The notes beneath the pieces were generated by a model, which saw only the letters and a list, made by a program, of their open reading frames with translations, did no database searches and was not told where the DNA came from. The position numbers were made by a program, and so were the translations under genes. From Tillus elongatus (taxonomy: Eukaryota; Arthropoda; Insecta; Coleoptera; Cleridae), in assembly GCA_964006375.1 (NCBI GenBank), contig OZ023263.1:135112370-135176369 (forward strand): a stretch of 64,000 bases of DNA, read 5' to 3'. Within the stretch, counting starts at the first letter, position 1, and each line of letters starts with the position of its first letter. Shown here piece after piece: positions 29,210 through 48,195 of this stretch.

Positions 29210-29518
29210 ATATAAACCCGCGTACCAAATTTGGTTGCCATAACATTGTTACTTCCGGGTATAAACATTTGCCAAAAGAAAATACAAAATTTTCCGGAAA
29301 AACCTGGCTATTTTCCTAGCTAACGAACTTATCCAAGCTACTTGAAAAAAGAAGGCAGTCACCAAATTTGATCAAAATCGGCATATTATTTTTGAGGTAT
29401 TGGTGTGGTACATATATACATGTATGTATGTAACACACCGATAACTCAAAAAATAATGGGTCGATTTTGAACAAATTTGGTGAGTACCTTCCTTTTGCAA
29501 GTAGCTTGGATAATTTTG

Positions 29519-29587
<69 letters not shown>

Positions 29588-29700
29588 TATATAAATTAAA
29601 AAGGTGTTCTAGGGTGTCTAGTTTGCACTTGTTGAAACAATTTTCCAAAATTTAAGTCACGAGCTCCCCATTAGTGAATTTTTTCTTAAGAAAATTCACT
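29210..29700 (+). repeat. TA-core repeat fragments, including (TA)n 29519-29584
   Basis: Pieces of the long-type interior in plus orientation (TATAAACCCGCGTACCAAATTTGG, AACTTATCCAAGC, ATTATTTTTGAGGTAT) lead into ACATATATACATGTATGTATG, then a minus-oriented piece (CACCGATAACTCAAAAAATAATGGG) and a TA tract. It ends near TTAGTGAATTTTTTCTTAAGAAAATTCACT at 29671-29700, a near-perfect inverted repeat that marks the family's end. Confidence 0.65.
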
Positions 29701-30395
29701 GAAAGGATGAATCAGAACTAAAAGTTGTGAATACAAAAAAATATAATTGAATCAATAGGTAGTAAAATTATCTTATTAATGAAAGAAAGAGATAAGTTAT
29801 GTTAAATTTTAAAAAAATAATCCAAATGAGCATATAACAGGCGGATTTAAAAAAATTAAGAATATCTTCAATAATCTAACATCAGATGCAAAGATTTACA
29901 CAGCGTTCCTACTAAAAATAGCATATTAATGTCCCTGACTTTTCCCTGATGCCTAAATCTATTTCCCTGACTTTAATCTTCTACAATTCACCCCCAACAT
30001 GTGTAACACACTACTACATACTACAGTAATTTTTCCCGCCATGGCGGAAAACACACTTCCCCATTTTAAAAACAATGCGACCAATGAACGCAAATTAAAA
30101 CAACAATTATTGTGGTTGTTTTATGGAAAAAGGAATCATTAAATGAAAGGTCCAGCATTGCACAAAAAGTAAACACATTGTTTCATTTATATATCACAAA
30201 ACGGAAACAAATTATTATTCCCTGACAGGGACAAAAATTCCCTGACTTCTAGTCAATTTGCCCAGTTCTTCCAAATTTTTCCCTGATTTCCCTGACAAAA
30301 TTTTTTCTTCTACAAATTCCCTGACTTTTCCCGGTGTTCCAGATGAGTGGGAGGCCTGGTGCACCTAAAAGATACAGTACATACCTATATAGTTT
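29701..30395. other. Non-coding stretch with repeated TTCCCTGAC motif
   Basis: No gene. From about 29935 to 30330 the phrase CCCTGACTTT / TTCCCTGA(C) occurs at least eight times in the same orientation. This looks like part of an old dispersed repeat. The first 200 bases are AT-rich with nothing recognised. Confidence 0.35.
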
Positions 30396-31165
30396 CTAAA
30401 GTATAGTGATGGGTCGTTATTTAACTGTCAGCTATTTTTAAACGGTTATCGAGCCGTAACGGTAACGAGCAGTTATGGATTTATAAAAATAACAGCTTAA
30501 AAAGTAACGCTTTTTTCACTAAACTAGAATTCGAAATCGTGTCTGTTTCAGTTCTACTGCAACTAGGTTCGATGAACAAACATCGGTTTTCATCGGCAAT
30601 TGTTATTTAACCATTTAACGGGATGAATAGCCTTGAGATTGGGAATGCTAAATATGTATGGTTATACAGTATAGAGCGGACTGTACTTCATAACATTATT
30701 ATTTATACTAGTGTGCTCGCTCTCGCTCACAGCTTTAAGGACGTACGATCTTCAGTACAATAAAACGGTTTAATTTTAATTTTAACTTTAACCGGTTGTT
30801 GATGGGGATACGGCATACGGACACTACTACACAGAGTTATTCTGCTAAACTAAGAAGCTGTTATTTTTGAAACAGTTGAGTTTCCCACTAGTATGTAAAG
30901 CCAAATATTTAATAATAAAAAATGTTGGGTGAAAAGATGAATTTCTGTAAAAACGTGTTATTACTTTCACTATAGACAACGCAAAATAGGGTTATTTCAC
31001 GTGAAATTAAAGTACTTATTTATTTAAATTTATATAGGTACATTACCTAAGAAAACAGTTAACACGTCATTTTCGTTTGTCTGATAATAGTTATCAAATT
31101 GATTAAAAAATATAATGATACAACATTTTTTAATATCTATATACATTTAAATATAAAAAATTAAA

Positions 31166-31246
<81 letters not shown>

Positions 31247-31503
31247 GGCGGTTTCCAAATAGATGCGAAAAATTTTACAGGGTGATTCTTTGGCGAAAAA
31301 TAAGAGGTGTCTTTTTATTAAGTTTTTCTTGAAACCCCTTCTCCTCCAAGTTACAGCCCTTTGAAAATTTTGAAACTAATTTTAAAACAACGAATATTAA
31401 AATAAGTAAATAAACAATTAATACTATATATCTTCCAATTTTTTTTAAAACTCAAACTCAAACTCAATTTTTTAGACTGTTGGCTGTTGTTTGCACAGTT
31501 TTT

Positions 31504-32578
<1,075 letters not shown>

Positions 32579-33254
32579 TTTTTTAAAAGTGGACTGATAA
32601 AGATGACCAGTGAACCGAAAATGTAACTAGAGATAGAGATCTTTCTAAGAAAGAATAAAAGCATAATGTAATAACAAACCATATGTACAGAATAAAGGCA
32701 AATTTCTTTACCGAAATTTTATGAGTCGCGTTATGTTATGAAGTTCTTAGAATCACTCCCTGTGTATCAATAAAAGTTCTAACGTCTAACGTCCCAAGAC
32801 GTGATAAATAATGATATTTATTGATTCTTGCTGTGGCATTGACATTTACGTAAAGACCCCTCATAAAATAAATTTGTTAGAAATGACTAGTTTATAATTC
32901 CTAAAACATCTAAGTAAATGCTAATATAAGACTCCTTTCTGATTTCTAAAAGTTTCACTTCAGAGTGGCAAAAGATTTACGACACGCTTATTTATAATTT
33001 CTTAACCCTTTGTTTCCTTTTCATATCGACAAAATTTGAGATTTATACACTACGTGAAATAACGGGGTAAAAATACAATGCATTTATACTAGTGTGCTCG
33101 CTCTCGCTCACAGCTTTGGGAATGTAGGATACTATCGATCGACTATCTAGTTTAAAATAACTGAAGCCGTTATTTTCAACGGTTAATATTAAATAACGTT
33201 AACGGCTTCAACTGTTAACAGAAAATAACCGTTTTTCGCACCACTACTAAAGTA

Positions 33255-34125
33255 CTTGACATAAGCAATATAATTTAAGTTAACCTCAAAATCATATGTA
33301 ACGTCACGTGGTGAGTAACGTTATAGAAGTCCAACTACACACTTAAAACAAAGTCATTCGTAATCAAAAAGTTTCGATACGTAAGTTTAATGCGGTTGAA
33401 GTTACGCCTATATTGTCTTTTTCAGATAATATAGATCGCAGCACTAAATTTAATCTTTTTCATTTTTATTGCTTCCAACTGTATGCACTTAATTATTAGT
33501 AAAATACATACTTTGTTAAGAGGTTGTGATGAAACGTCAAACCCCACTGCATGACAACATATTATTGTTGCATTGGACTCACCACTTGACACCATGCGCG
33601 TGAAAGGTCTAAAAATAGGTAGTCGGAATCTCTCGTTATTTGTATCATGCTTGTGACTTATATTAAACTTGTCCTTTCTATGACATCGTGCAACCCACAC
33701 TTTTTGCTGAGCTTTATTTGTTGGAAAAGAATAAAAAGATATTTTGTCTCCAGTCTTTTCACTCTTGCTTTTGCAAGCAGTCACAGGCATCTAAAAAATA
33801 TACATGTATTTATTTATCTACATTTATAATTTTCTTTGAGATGTATGGGTTAATATTATATTTCATTTATTAATGAGAAGTATTTGGACACATAACCTAA
33901 CAGAATAATTAGGGAATTTCGGAAATATTAACAACATTATCCCTTTGAATTTTATTATAATATTATTATATTATAAAAGCGCAAGCAGAAAACGAACAAA
34001 TAATACACGTTTATATTGAACATATAATATTTAAGATTAAAACAGTCAGACCATATACAACACAAAAATACTTACAATAAGTAGAATCGCCTTTTTAACG
34101 TCTTTTGAACAGCAAACCAGATAAA
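33255..34125 (-). pseudogene. P-element-like region with THAP exon fragment
   Basis: 33620-33790 on the minus strand reads ACKSKSEKTGDKISFYSFP and QQKVWVARCHRKDKFN, the first part of a THAP zinc finger (FP..P..R..W pattern), after a TTTTTTTAG acceptor-like site. Downstream pieces lie in other frames. The outer left part (33295-33400: CACGTGGTGAGTAACGTTAT and TAGAAGTCCAACTAC) recurs inverted at 57225-57350 and in part at 49145-49165, so it is a dispersed element end. The THAP C-terminus and transposase body are missing here. Confidence 0.5.
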
Positions 34126-36756
<2,631 letters not shown>

Positions 36757-36785
36757 TAAATCAACAAAAGCCTTAAAAAACTCAA

Positions 36786-37399
<614 letters not shown>

Positions 37400-37757
37400 G
37401 ACGTTAAGTAGACGCCTCCCGTGAAACCAGAGAGAATTCACGTCGCTTGCTTGGCGTGCGGCGTTGCCGGCTTGTGCTTTCTACCCCGAAACAAGGAAAA
37501 TAAGATTTATATAAATAGGTCATGTAGTCATGTAGAGTGATAATAAATTGAGCAGAGCCAATTTATATAATCTATTGTTATGAAAATGAATGAAGTTAAC
37601 AGACGGTGACTATTTCATTAATCCTACTGGCATGAAAATGACTTAAATGTGCCAACTTAACGGACATGCTATATTATGGATACATTGTGCACTTATAAAT
37701 TGATCGCTCCCAAACCAGTAAACAGAAAATTATCAAACTTTGTCAGGTTAATAAAAA

Positions 37758-39176
<1,419 letters not shown>

Positions 39177-41965
39177 AAAAACGCCGCGCTCTATGTATGT
39201 TAATTAGGAAAAAAAATGTAACGCAACCGGTTATACCGAAAGTTGACGGTAACTTAATTTTTTTAAATGGCAGCGATACATTTTTTTTGCTATTTCCTAA
39301 TAGATGAGGCGATTCTACACCAGACTCAAGTATCATCATCATCATATGCCCACTATTCTGCGACACCTTGCCAAAAATGATGGGAGGTGTCTACTTAACA
39401 AACTGCCTATATGGTGCATTTAAACATTTATTGTGTCGAAACGAGTTAATAGCAAATTATAAAACTTTGTCGGGTTATACCGAAGGTCGACGGTAACTTA
39501 ATTTTTGTTAACGGCAGTCATACGTTTTTTTTTGCTGTTTCCGAATATATCAGGCGATTATACACCAGACTCAAGTATTATACGGCCACTATTCTGAGAT
39601 ACCTTGTCAAAATGATGGGAGGTGTCTACTTAACAAGCTGCCTATATGGCGCATTTAAGTAATTATTGTGTCGAAACGGGTTTACAGAAAATTATAAAAC
39701 TTTGTCAGCTTAATAAAACCGCCGCGCTCTAAGTAATGCTAATTAAGAAAAAAAATGTTGCGCAACCGGTTATACCGAAAGTTGACGGTAACTTTTTTTT
39801 TTTAATGGCAGTGATACGTTTTTTTTACTATTTCCGAATAGATGAGGCGATTCTACACCAGATTTAAGTATCCTACGCCTACTATTCAACGACACCTTGA
39901 AAAAAATGATGGGAGGTGTCTACTTAACAAGCTGCCTATATGGCGCATTTAAATATTTATTGTGTCGAAACGGGTTAATAGAAAATTATAAAACTTTGTC
40001 AGGTTAATAAAAACGCCGTGATCTATGTATGTAAATTAATAAGAAAAAATGTAGCGCAACCGGTTATACCGAAAGTTGACGGTAACTTAATTTTTTTAAA
40101 TGGCAGTGATACATTTTTTGCTATTTCCTAATAGATGAGGCGATTCTACACCAGACTCAAGTATCATATGCCCACTATTCTGCAACACCTTGCCAAAAAT
40201 GATGGGAGGTGTCTACTTAACAAGCTGCCTATATGGTGCATTTAAACATTTATTGTGTCGAAACGAGTTAATAGCAAATTATAAAACTTTGTCGAGTTAA
40301 TCACAACGCCGTGCTCTATGTATGTAAATTAAGAAAAAAAAATGTAGCGCCACCGGTTATACCAAAAGTTGACGGTAACTTAATTTTTTTAAATGGCAGT
40401 GCTACGTTTTTTTTGCTGTTTCCGAATAGATCAGGCGATTCTACACCAGACTCAAGTATCATACGGCCACTATTCTGAGATACCTTGCCAAAAATGATGG
40501 GAGGTGTCTACTTAACAAGCTGCATATATGGCGCATTTAAGCAATTATTGTGTCGAAACGGGTTAATAGAAAATTTTTAAACTTTGTCAGCTTAATAACA
40601 ACGCCGCGCTCTATGTATGCTAATTAAGAAAAAAAATGTAGCGCAACCGGCTATACCGAAAGTTGACGGTAACTTAATTTTTTTTAATGGCAGTGATACG
40701 TTTTTTTAACTATTTCCGAATAGATGATGCGATTCTACACCAGATGTAAGTATCATACGCCTACTATTCAACGACACCTTGAAAAAAAAAAGATGGGAGG
40801 TGTTTACTTAACAAGCTGCCTATATGGCGCATTTAAACATTTATTGTGTCGAAACGGGTTAATAGAAAATTATAAAACTTTGTCAGGTTAATAAAAACGC
40901 CGCGCTCTATGTATGTAAATTAAGAAGAAAAAATGTAGCGCAACCGGTTATACCGAAAGTTGACGGTAACTTAATTTTTTTAAATGGCAGTGATACATTT
41001 TTTGCTATTTCCTAATAGATGAGGCGATTCTACACCAGACTCAAGTATCATATGTCCACTATTCTGCGACACCTTGCCAAAAATGATGGGAGGTGTCTAC
41101 TTAACAAGCTGCCTATATGGTGCATTTAAACATTTATTGTGTCGAAACGCGTTAATAGCAAATTATAAAACTTTGTCGGGTTAATAAAAACGCCGTGTTC
41201 TATGTATGTTAATTAAGAAAAAATGTAGCGCAACTGGTTATACCGAAAGTCGACGGTAACTTAATTTTTTTAAACGGCAGTGATACGTTTTTTTGCTGTT
41301 TCCGAATAGATCAGGCGATTATACACCAGACTCAAGTATCATACGGCCACTATTCTGCGACACTTTGCCAAAAATGATGGGAGGTGTCTACTTAACAAGC
41401 TGCCTATATGGTGCATTTAAACATTAATTGTGTCGAAACGGGTTAATATAAAATTATAAAACTTTGTCAGGTTAATAATAACGCCGCGCTCTATGTATGT
41501 AAATTAAAAAAAAAAAATGTAGCGCAACCGGTTATACCAAAGTTGACAGTAACTTAATATTTTTAAATGGCAGTGATACGTTTTTTTGCTATTTCCGAAT
41601 AGATGAGGCGATTCTACAGCAGACTCAAGTATCATACGGCCACTATTCTGCGACACTTTGCCAAAAATGATGGGAGGTGTCTACTTAACAAGCTGCCTAT
41701 ATGGTGCATTTAAACATTAATTGTGTCGAAACGAGTTAATAGAAAATTATAAAACTTTGTCAGGTTAATAAAAACGCTGCGCTCTATGTATGTAAATTAA
41801 GAAACAAAATGTAGCGCAACCGGTTGTACCAAAAGTTGACGGTAACTTAATTTTTTTAAATGGCAGTGATACGTTTTTTTGCTATTTCCGAATAGATGAG
41901 GCGATTCTACACCAGACTCAAGTATCATACGCCGACTATTCAACGCCACCTTGAAAAAAATGAAG
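39177..41965 (+). repeat. Left tandem array of foldback element 1
   Basis: Unit start GCCGCGCTCTATG or variant at 39183, 39721, 40015, 40308, 40603, 40899, 41192, 41483 and 41776; spacing is 291-296 except the first (one internal unit has lost this part). Each unit has CGCAACCGGTTATACC, AAGTTGACGGTAACTTAA, ACACCAGACTCAAGTATCAT, GATGGGAGGTGTCTACTTAA and GTGTCGAAACG. Units differ by small substitutions. Confidence 0.9.
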
Positions 41966-42290
41966 TGCATTTTGTTTAAGAAAATTCACTAAAAATGACT
42001 TGAAACTTTATCCTTACTCAAAAATCTACTAGTTGCTACATGATTCATTAATGAAACCTTTAACCAGGGTTGCGTCCCAGGCAGGCAACCTTCTTATGTT
42101 AGAATTTACAAACATTTTTTAAAGACATTTTTTTTTAATTCAAATATGCGCGAAGTAGACCCGATAGACAGCGAAAACCAAAAAAATAATGGGCCGATCT
42201 TGGTAAAATTTGAGAAGTACCTCCAGTTTCAGTGGCTTTGATAAGTTCGTTATGCAGCAAAATGGCTCAAGTTATCTTGAAAAATTGTAT
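41966..42290. other. Centre of foldback element 1
   Basis: Spacer between the inverted arrays. Contains AAGAAAATTCACTAAAAATG, an end of the TA-core repeat, and AATAATGGGCCGATCTTGG, an interior piece, so an older copy of that repeat probably sits in the loop. No gene. Confidence 0.5.
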
Positions 42291-43265
42291 GTTTACAATG
42301 TATCACTGCCATTTAAAAAAAATCAAGTTACCGTCAACTTTCGGTATAACCGGTTGCGCTACATTTTTTTTCTTAATTTACATACATAGAGCGCGGCGTT
42401 TTGATTAGGCTGACAAAGTTTTATAATTTTCTATTAACTCGTTTCGACACAATAAATGTTTAAATGCACCATATAGGCAGCTTGTTAAGTAGACACCGCC
42501 CATCATTTTTGGCAAGGTATGTCGCAGAATAGTGGCTGTATGATACTTGAGTCTGGTGTAGAATCGCCTGATATATTCGGAAATAGCAAAAAAACGTATC
42601 ACTGCCATTAAAAAAATTAAGTTACCGTCAACTTTCGGTATAAGCAGTTGCGCTACCTTTTTTTTCTTCATTTACATACATAGAGTGCCTCGTTTTGATT
42701 AACCTGACAAAGTTTTATAATTTTCTAATAACCCGTTTCGACACAATAATTGCTTAAATGCGCCATATAGGCAGCTTGTTAAGTAGACATCTCCCATCAT
42801 TTTTGGCAAGGTGTCGTAGAATAGTGGGCATATGATACTTGAGTCTGGTGTAGAATCGCTCATCTATTCGGAAATAGCAAAAAAATGTATCACTGCCATT
42901 AAAAAAATTAAGTTACCGTCACCTTTTGGTATAACCGGTTGTGCTATTTTTTTTTCTTAACTTACATACATAGAGCGCGGCGGTTTGATTAACCTGCCAA
43001 AGTTTTGTAATTTTCTACTAACTCGTTTCGACACAAGAAATGTTTAAATGCGATTATAAGCAGCTAGTTAAGTACACTCCTCCCATCATTTTTTCAAATT
43101 GCCGCAGAATAGTGGGCGTATGATACTTGAGTCAGGTGCAGAATCACCTGATCTATTCGAAAATACCAAAAAACGTATCACTGCCATAAAAAAAAAGTTA
43201 CTGTCAACTTCCGGTACAACCGGTTGCGCTATATTTTTCTAATTTATTTACGGAAATAGAGCGCA
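42291..43265 (-). repeat. Right tandem array of foldback element 1 (inverted)
   Basis: Complementary units with CATAGAGCGCGGCG-type starts near 42392, 42685, 42979 and a diverged one near 43259. About three and a half units, so the arms are unequal in length. Same landmarks as the left array in reverse. Confidence 0.9.
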
Positions 43266-43627
43266 GCTTGTTTATGAAGACGACGAAGTTTGATAATTTT
43301 CTGTTTACTGGTTTGGGAGCGATCAATTTATAAGTGCACAATGCATCCATAATATAGCATGTCCGTTAAGTTGACACATTTAAGTCATTTTCATGCCAGT
43401 AGGATTAATTAAATAATCACCGTCTGTTAACTTAATTCATTTTCATAGCAATAGATTATATAAATTGGCTCTGCTCAATTTTATTATCACTCTACATGAC
43501 CTATTTATTTATTTATATCTTATTTTCCTTGTTTGAGGGTATAAAGCACAAGCCGGCAATGCCGCACGCCAAGCGAGCTAGGTGAATTCTCTCTGGTTTC
43601 ACGGGAGGCGTCTACTTAACGTTCGCC

Positions 43628-44033
43628 CACAAAACTTTAACAACAATGTTCGAACGAAAAAATATAAACTCAACCACACAAAAACGCTTAAATAAAGACA
43701 GAAGGAGCCGAAATCAACTTACACAAAACCCTGTCAAATAAAAAAAATGACGTCAGTGCCCCCCCTTGCCGATACCTTGCCAAAGTTATGTGGTAAACTA
43801 TTACTTTATAGATCTTGGGCATGGGCCTCGTCTTCGATCGTTCACAGCTTTGGGAACGTAGGATACTATCGATCCAGTTCAAAATAACAGATAAATAACT
43901 GAAGCTGTTATTTTCAACGGTTAATATTAAATAACGTTAACGGCTTCAACTGTTAATAGAAAATAACCGTTTTGCCCATTACTACCGTCCATTTCTATAC
44001 TGAAATCTGGCGTTTGTCCTGCGTATGAAGTGT
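43628..44033. other. Spacer with third hAT-like right-end fragment
   Basis: 43845-43988 matches the right end of the hAT-like element (CACAGCTTTGGGAACGTAGG, AACGTTAACGGCTTCAACTG, AAATAACCGTTTT). The left part of the spacer is not recognised. Confidence 0.5.
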
Positions 44034-44041
44034 GTTGTCGC

Positions 44042-44812
44042 TAGTGATGGCTCGGTATTTAATTGTCGGTTATTTTTAAACGGTTACCGAGCCGCAACGG
44101 TAACCACCAGTTGTGGACTTATAAAAATAACAGATTAAAAAATAACGCTTTTTACACTAAATTAGAATTCAGGGTTGTATCTGTCGCAGTTCCACTGCAA
44201 CTAGATTCGATGAATAAACATCGGTTTTCATCGGCAACTGTTTATTTAACTATTTAACGGGATGAATAGCCTTGAGATTGGGAATGCTAAATATGTATAG
44301 GTATACAGTATAGAGCGGACTGTACTTCATAACATTATACTTAAGACGTTTTTTATACTAGTGTGCTCGCTCTCGCTCACAGCTTTAGGAACGTAGGATC
44401 TTCGATACAATAAAACGGTTTAATTTTAACTTTAACGGGTTGTTGATGGGGATACGGCATACGGACACTACTACACAGAGTTATTCTGCTAAACTAAGAA
44501 GCTGTTGTTTTTGAAACAGTTGAGTTTCCCACTAGTATGTAAAGCCAAATATTTAATAATAAAAAATGTTGGGTGAAAAGATGAATTTCTGTAAAAACGT
44601 GTTATTACTTTCACTATAGACAAATACGCAAAAAGGGTTATTTCACGTGAAATTAAAGTACTTATTTATTTAAATTTATATACATTACCTAAGAAAACAG
44701 TTAACACGTCATTTTCGTTTGTCTGATAATAGTTATCACATTGATAAAAAAAATATAATGATACAACATTTTTTAATATCTAGGTATATACATTTAAATA
44801 TAAAAAATTAAA

Positions 44813-44883
<71 letters not shown>

Positions 44884-46450
44884 GGTGATTCTTTGGCGAA
44901 AAATAAGGGGTTTCTTTTTATTAAGTTTTTCTTGAAACCCATCCTCCTCCAAGTTACAGCCCTTTGAAATTTTGTCAAAAAAAAATTTTCATTAAATTTC
45001 TCCGTTATGGAATAATTTTAAGAAAACGAAATTTTGCAGATGCATAAGGCTAACAAAATTGCAGTTTTAAAAGGATTTTATAACCCTGTAATGAGGGTTA
45101 AAAAACCTACCCTTACATTATTTTTTATCACTACTTTTTATTGTGTGTACCGTTTTCTATTTTTAAAAAATGATTTAAAAAGAAGGATTCATTTAGCAAC
45201 TTTTTGATGTCTTGAGATTTTCTCATAAAATTGTTAGTTTCATCACAAAAAAATTAAATATTACTCAGATCGATGTCACATGAATTTACAGAGTGGTTGT
45301 TATTTGCTGAAAAGTCAAGTACGTGGTAGGCTGTCAAATAACGGCAACAAATGTGGTACATGCACGACGGGGCTCCGGCTCATTTTAGTATCAACGCTCG
45401 TAACTACTTGAACAAAGTTTACCCAAATCGTTGGATAGGTCGAGGAGGCCCACAGAATTGGCCTGCCCGCTCTCCTGAATTGAATCCGTTGGATTTTTGC
45501 CTGTTGGGTTTTCTAAAAACCTCAGCTTAATCAACTCCTGTTTAAAACATCGATGACCTAAGAAATCGTATTATTGCATCATGTGATATTATGAGAAACA
45601 CACCCGGTATTTTTCATAGAATACGAAGTTCAACGAGAAACAGACTAGTCATGCGTTCTCTCCAAAGGGGGGCATTTTCAACATTTATTATGATGATTAC
45701 TGTTGGCTGTTGTTTGCACAGTTTTTAAAAGTGGACTGAGAAAGATGACCAGTGAACCGAAAATGTAACTAGAGATATAGATATTTCTAAGAAAGAATAA
45801 AAGCATAATGTAATAACAAACCATATGTACAGAATAAAGGCATATTTCTTTACCGAAATTTTATGAGCTGCATTATGTTATGCAGTTCTTTGAATCACTC
45901 CCTTTGCCTGTGTAGTGTAGTAGTGTATAAAGCAATTATTTGTTGAAGCTAGTGCTGCCTTGCAATAAAAGTTCTAACGTCTAACGTCCCAAGACGTGAT
46001 AAATAATGATATTTATTGATTCTTGCTGTGGCATTGACATTTACGTAAAGTCCCCTCATAAAATAAATTTGTTAGAAATAACTAGTTTATAATTCCTAAA
46101 ACATCTAAGTAAACACTAATATAAGACTCTTTTCTGATTTCTAAAAGTTTCACTTCAGAGTGGCAAAAGATTTACGACACGCTTATTATAATTTTTTAAC
46201 CCTTTGTTTCCTTTTCATATCGACAAAATTTGAGATTTATACACTACGTGAAATAACGGGGTAAAATACAATGCATTTATACTAGCGTGCTCGCTCTCGC
46301 TCACAGATTTGGGAATGGAGGATACTATCGATCGACTATCCAGTTTAAAATAACAGATAAATAACTGAAGCTGTTATTTTCAACGGTTATTATTAAATAA
46401 CGTTAACGGCTTCAACTGTTAACAGAAAATAACCGTTTTTCCCATCACTA
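44042..46450. mobile_element. hAT-like non-autonomous element, copy 2 (2.4 kb)
   Basis: TAGTGATGGCTCGG at the left end, CCCATCACTA at the right, flanked by GTTGTCGC (44034-44041) and GTTGTCTC (46451-46458), an 8-bp duplication with one mismatch. (TA)n at 44817-44880 is followed by CAGGGTGATTCTTTGGCG and a mariner-type transposase relic. Copy 1 has lost most of that relic but keeps its borders. ACTAG.GTGCTCGCTCTCGCTCAC occurs near both ends as a direct repeat. Confidence 0.75.
45354..45720 (+). pseudogene. Mariner-type transposase relic (DD41D-like spacing)
   Basis: 45354-45530 reads HDGAPAHFSINARNYLNKVY, NRWIGRGGPQNWPARSPELN and PLDF before a stop. The second catalytic Asp (DGAP) and the last Asp (PLDF) are separated by 41 residues, the spacing of DD41D mariners. 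Downstream pieces in other frames (TPG.F, RNR, GGIF-like) are the decayed C-terminus. The N-terminal half is missing. Confidence 0.65.
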
Positions 46451-46584
46451 GTTGTCTCCGTGTTTTTGTGAACTTATAAACTCATAATTAGATAATAGAT
46501 AAAAGAATACTTACACATTTTCTCTATAGATGAGATCGAATGCATGATATGCAGAACAGATGGAGCCTACATACATCTTTCCTC

Positions 46585-48190
46585 TTATAGATTTAGTCTA
46601 TCAGGAGCCCTTATTGGACGACCAGACCTCGTACGATCGTTTACTGGTTCTGAAGTCTTATCACTGTTGCGCACTATTTCAGGACCGGTATCAGTGTCAC
46701 TTTGACTATTGAAAGGGGTAGGGGACTGGTCCTCCATGGTCCTAGACCTAGGAAACTCTAATATGATTTCAGAGGGAGTGAGTTCAGGTTGGAACTTATT
46801 TGATGACTGTTTCAAGTCAATTCTATTATGCCTGACAATATCACCATATTTATTCTGTATCATAAATGAACGTGGTGAAGGGTTAATGATTAATAATCTT
46901 TTCTGGTTCCCACCCACAACCAAAATTAGAAAATACATTCTTTAAATTTGTAATGACTGAACTGTCTTTCATTGGCCGAAGTTCAAGCCAATTTGAGTAC
47001 GAATCAAAGATGACAACATAACTTTTGCCTGCTAAAGTAAAGATATCGATGCCCAACCGCTGCCATGGTCGCTCAGGCACAGGATATAACAAGGATTCTT
47101 TATTTTGTTGTCTGGCATTTCGCTCACAAATTTTGCATTTCTTTGTATGAGATTCGATATAATCATTCATACCTGGCCAGTAGAGTACCTGACGTGCTCG
47201 GGATTTTGTTTCTTTGATGCCAATATGTCCTTCATGAAGCAGTTTTAACATTTCGAAACGAATATGATTTGGGCTACTAGTTTATTGGAAAATACCAATA
47301 ATCCCTCCGTAAAGGTGAGGTCTTCTTTAATTTTGAAATAATGTCTCACAAACTGCGGTACATCAAATCCCTTTTCTGGCTAGCCTTGAATACAGAAATC
47401 TGCAACAGTTTTCAGCTGCAGGTCAATCTCTAATTCCATTCTGAATTGTGCTTTCCTCTTGTCCACCATTGGAATGTTTTTTTATTAGTGAATGTACGGC
47501 AAAATTGAATTCATCATCTGATTTCAATCCCCTTTCGGCCAGAAATGCCATAGGCAATGTGTCTGCAATGAACAGGTATTTTCCTGGCTTGTAACTCACA
47601 GCTATGTCGTAATGCAGTAGTCGCAATCTCATTATTTGCAGTATTGGTGAAATGCAGTCTTTTTTGAATATAGCCTCCAGTGGCTTGTGATCCGAGTGAA
47701 CCTGCACTTTCAGACCATATACAAAGTAATGGAATTTCTGGAGCGCAAATACAATTACCAACATTTCTTTTTTATGTGAGTATTTTTGTTAAGAAAAGGT
47801 CAAACTTTGAGATGTAAAAGCCGCTGGATGACCTTTCGGAAGTAAACATGCACCCATTCCTTCTTTAGATGCATCAGTTTCTATTTCTATATATTTCTTA
47901 GAATGAAAAAACTTGAGTACAGGTGCTTTTGTCAGCAAATATTTCAGATGGAAAAGAGATTGCTCATGACTATTAATCCATTCCCACTTAGTATCTTGCC
48001 GGGTCAGGTTTCTAAATGGTGCAGGCACCTTTGACAAATTAGGCACAAATTTGCCTATATATTTGACCATACCAAAAACTCTAAGGAGTTCATTTTTATC
48101 TCTTGGGGTAGGTAATTCTAAAATTACTTTGACATATGCATTGTTCAGTTCTACCCCTTCTTTCGAGTAAATTTGCCCCATAAATTTCAC
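46585..48190 (-). pseudogene. Ty3/gypsy pol fragment: RT end, RNase H, integrase
   Basis: 47789-48190: end of reverse transcriptase and tether (KFMGQIYSKEGVELN, NELLRVFGMVKYIGKF, KYIEIETDASKEGMGA). 47423-47764: RNase H (QVHSDHKPLEAIF, KPGKYLFIADTL). 46883-47251: integrase zinc-binding HEGHIGIKETKSRARQVLYW..CKIC and first core Asp in GIDIF. 46585-46938: integrase C-terminal region ending RSGRPIRAPDRLNL. The core between the first Asp and the C-terminal part is deleted, and several frame changes exist. The 5' part is cut by the Penelope fragment at about 48195. It belongs to a different gypsy lineage from the 2968-5440 element. Confidence 0.8.
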
Positions 48191-48195
48191 AGACC

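Noticed and set aside
39177..41965. Regular 292-bp repeats as a CRISPR array
   Set aside because: The whole unit is repeated without unique spacers, the period is far too long, and the context is eukaryotic.
46709..46945. 78-codon plus-strand frame
   Set aside because: Antisense to the gypsy pol C-terminal region.
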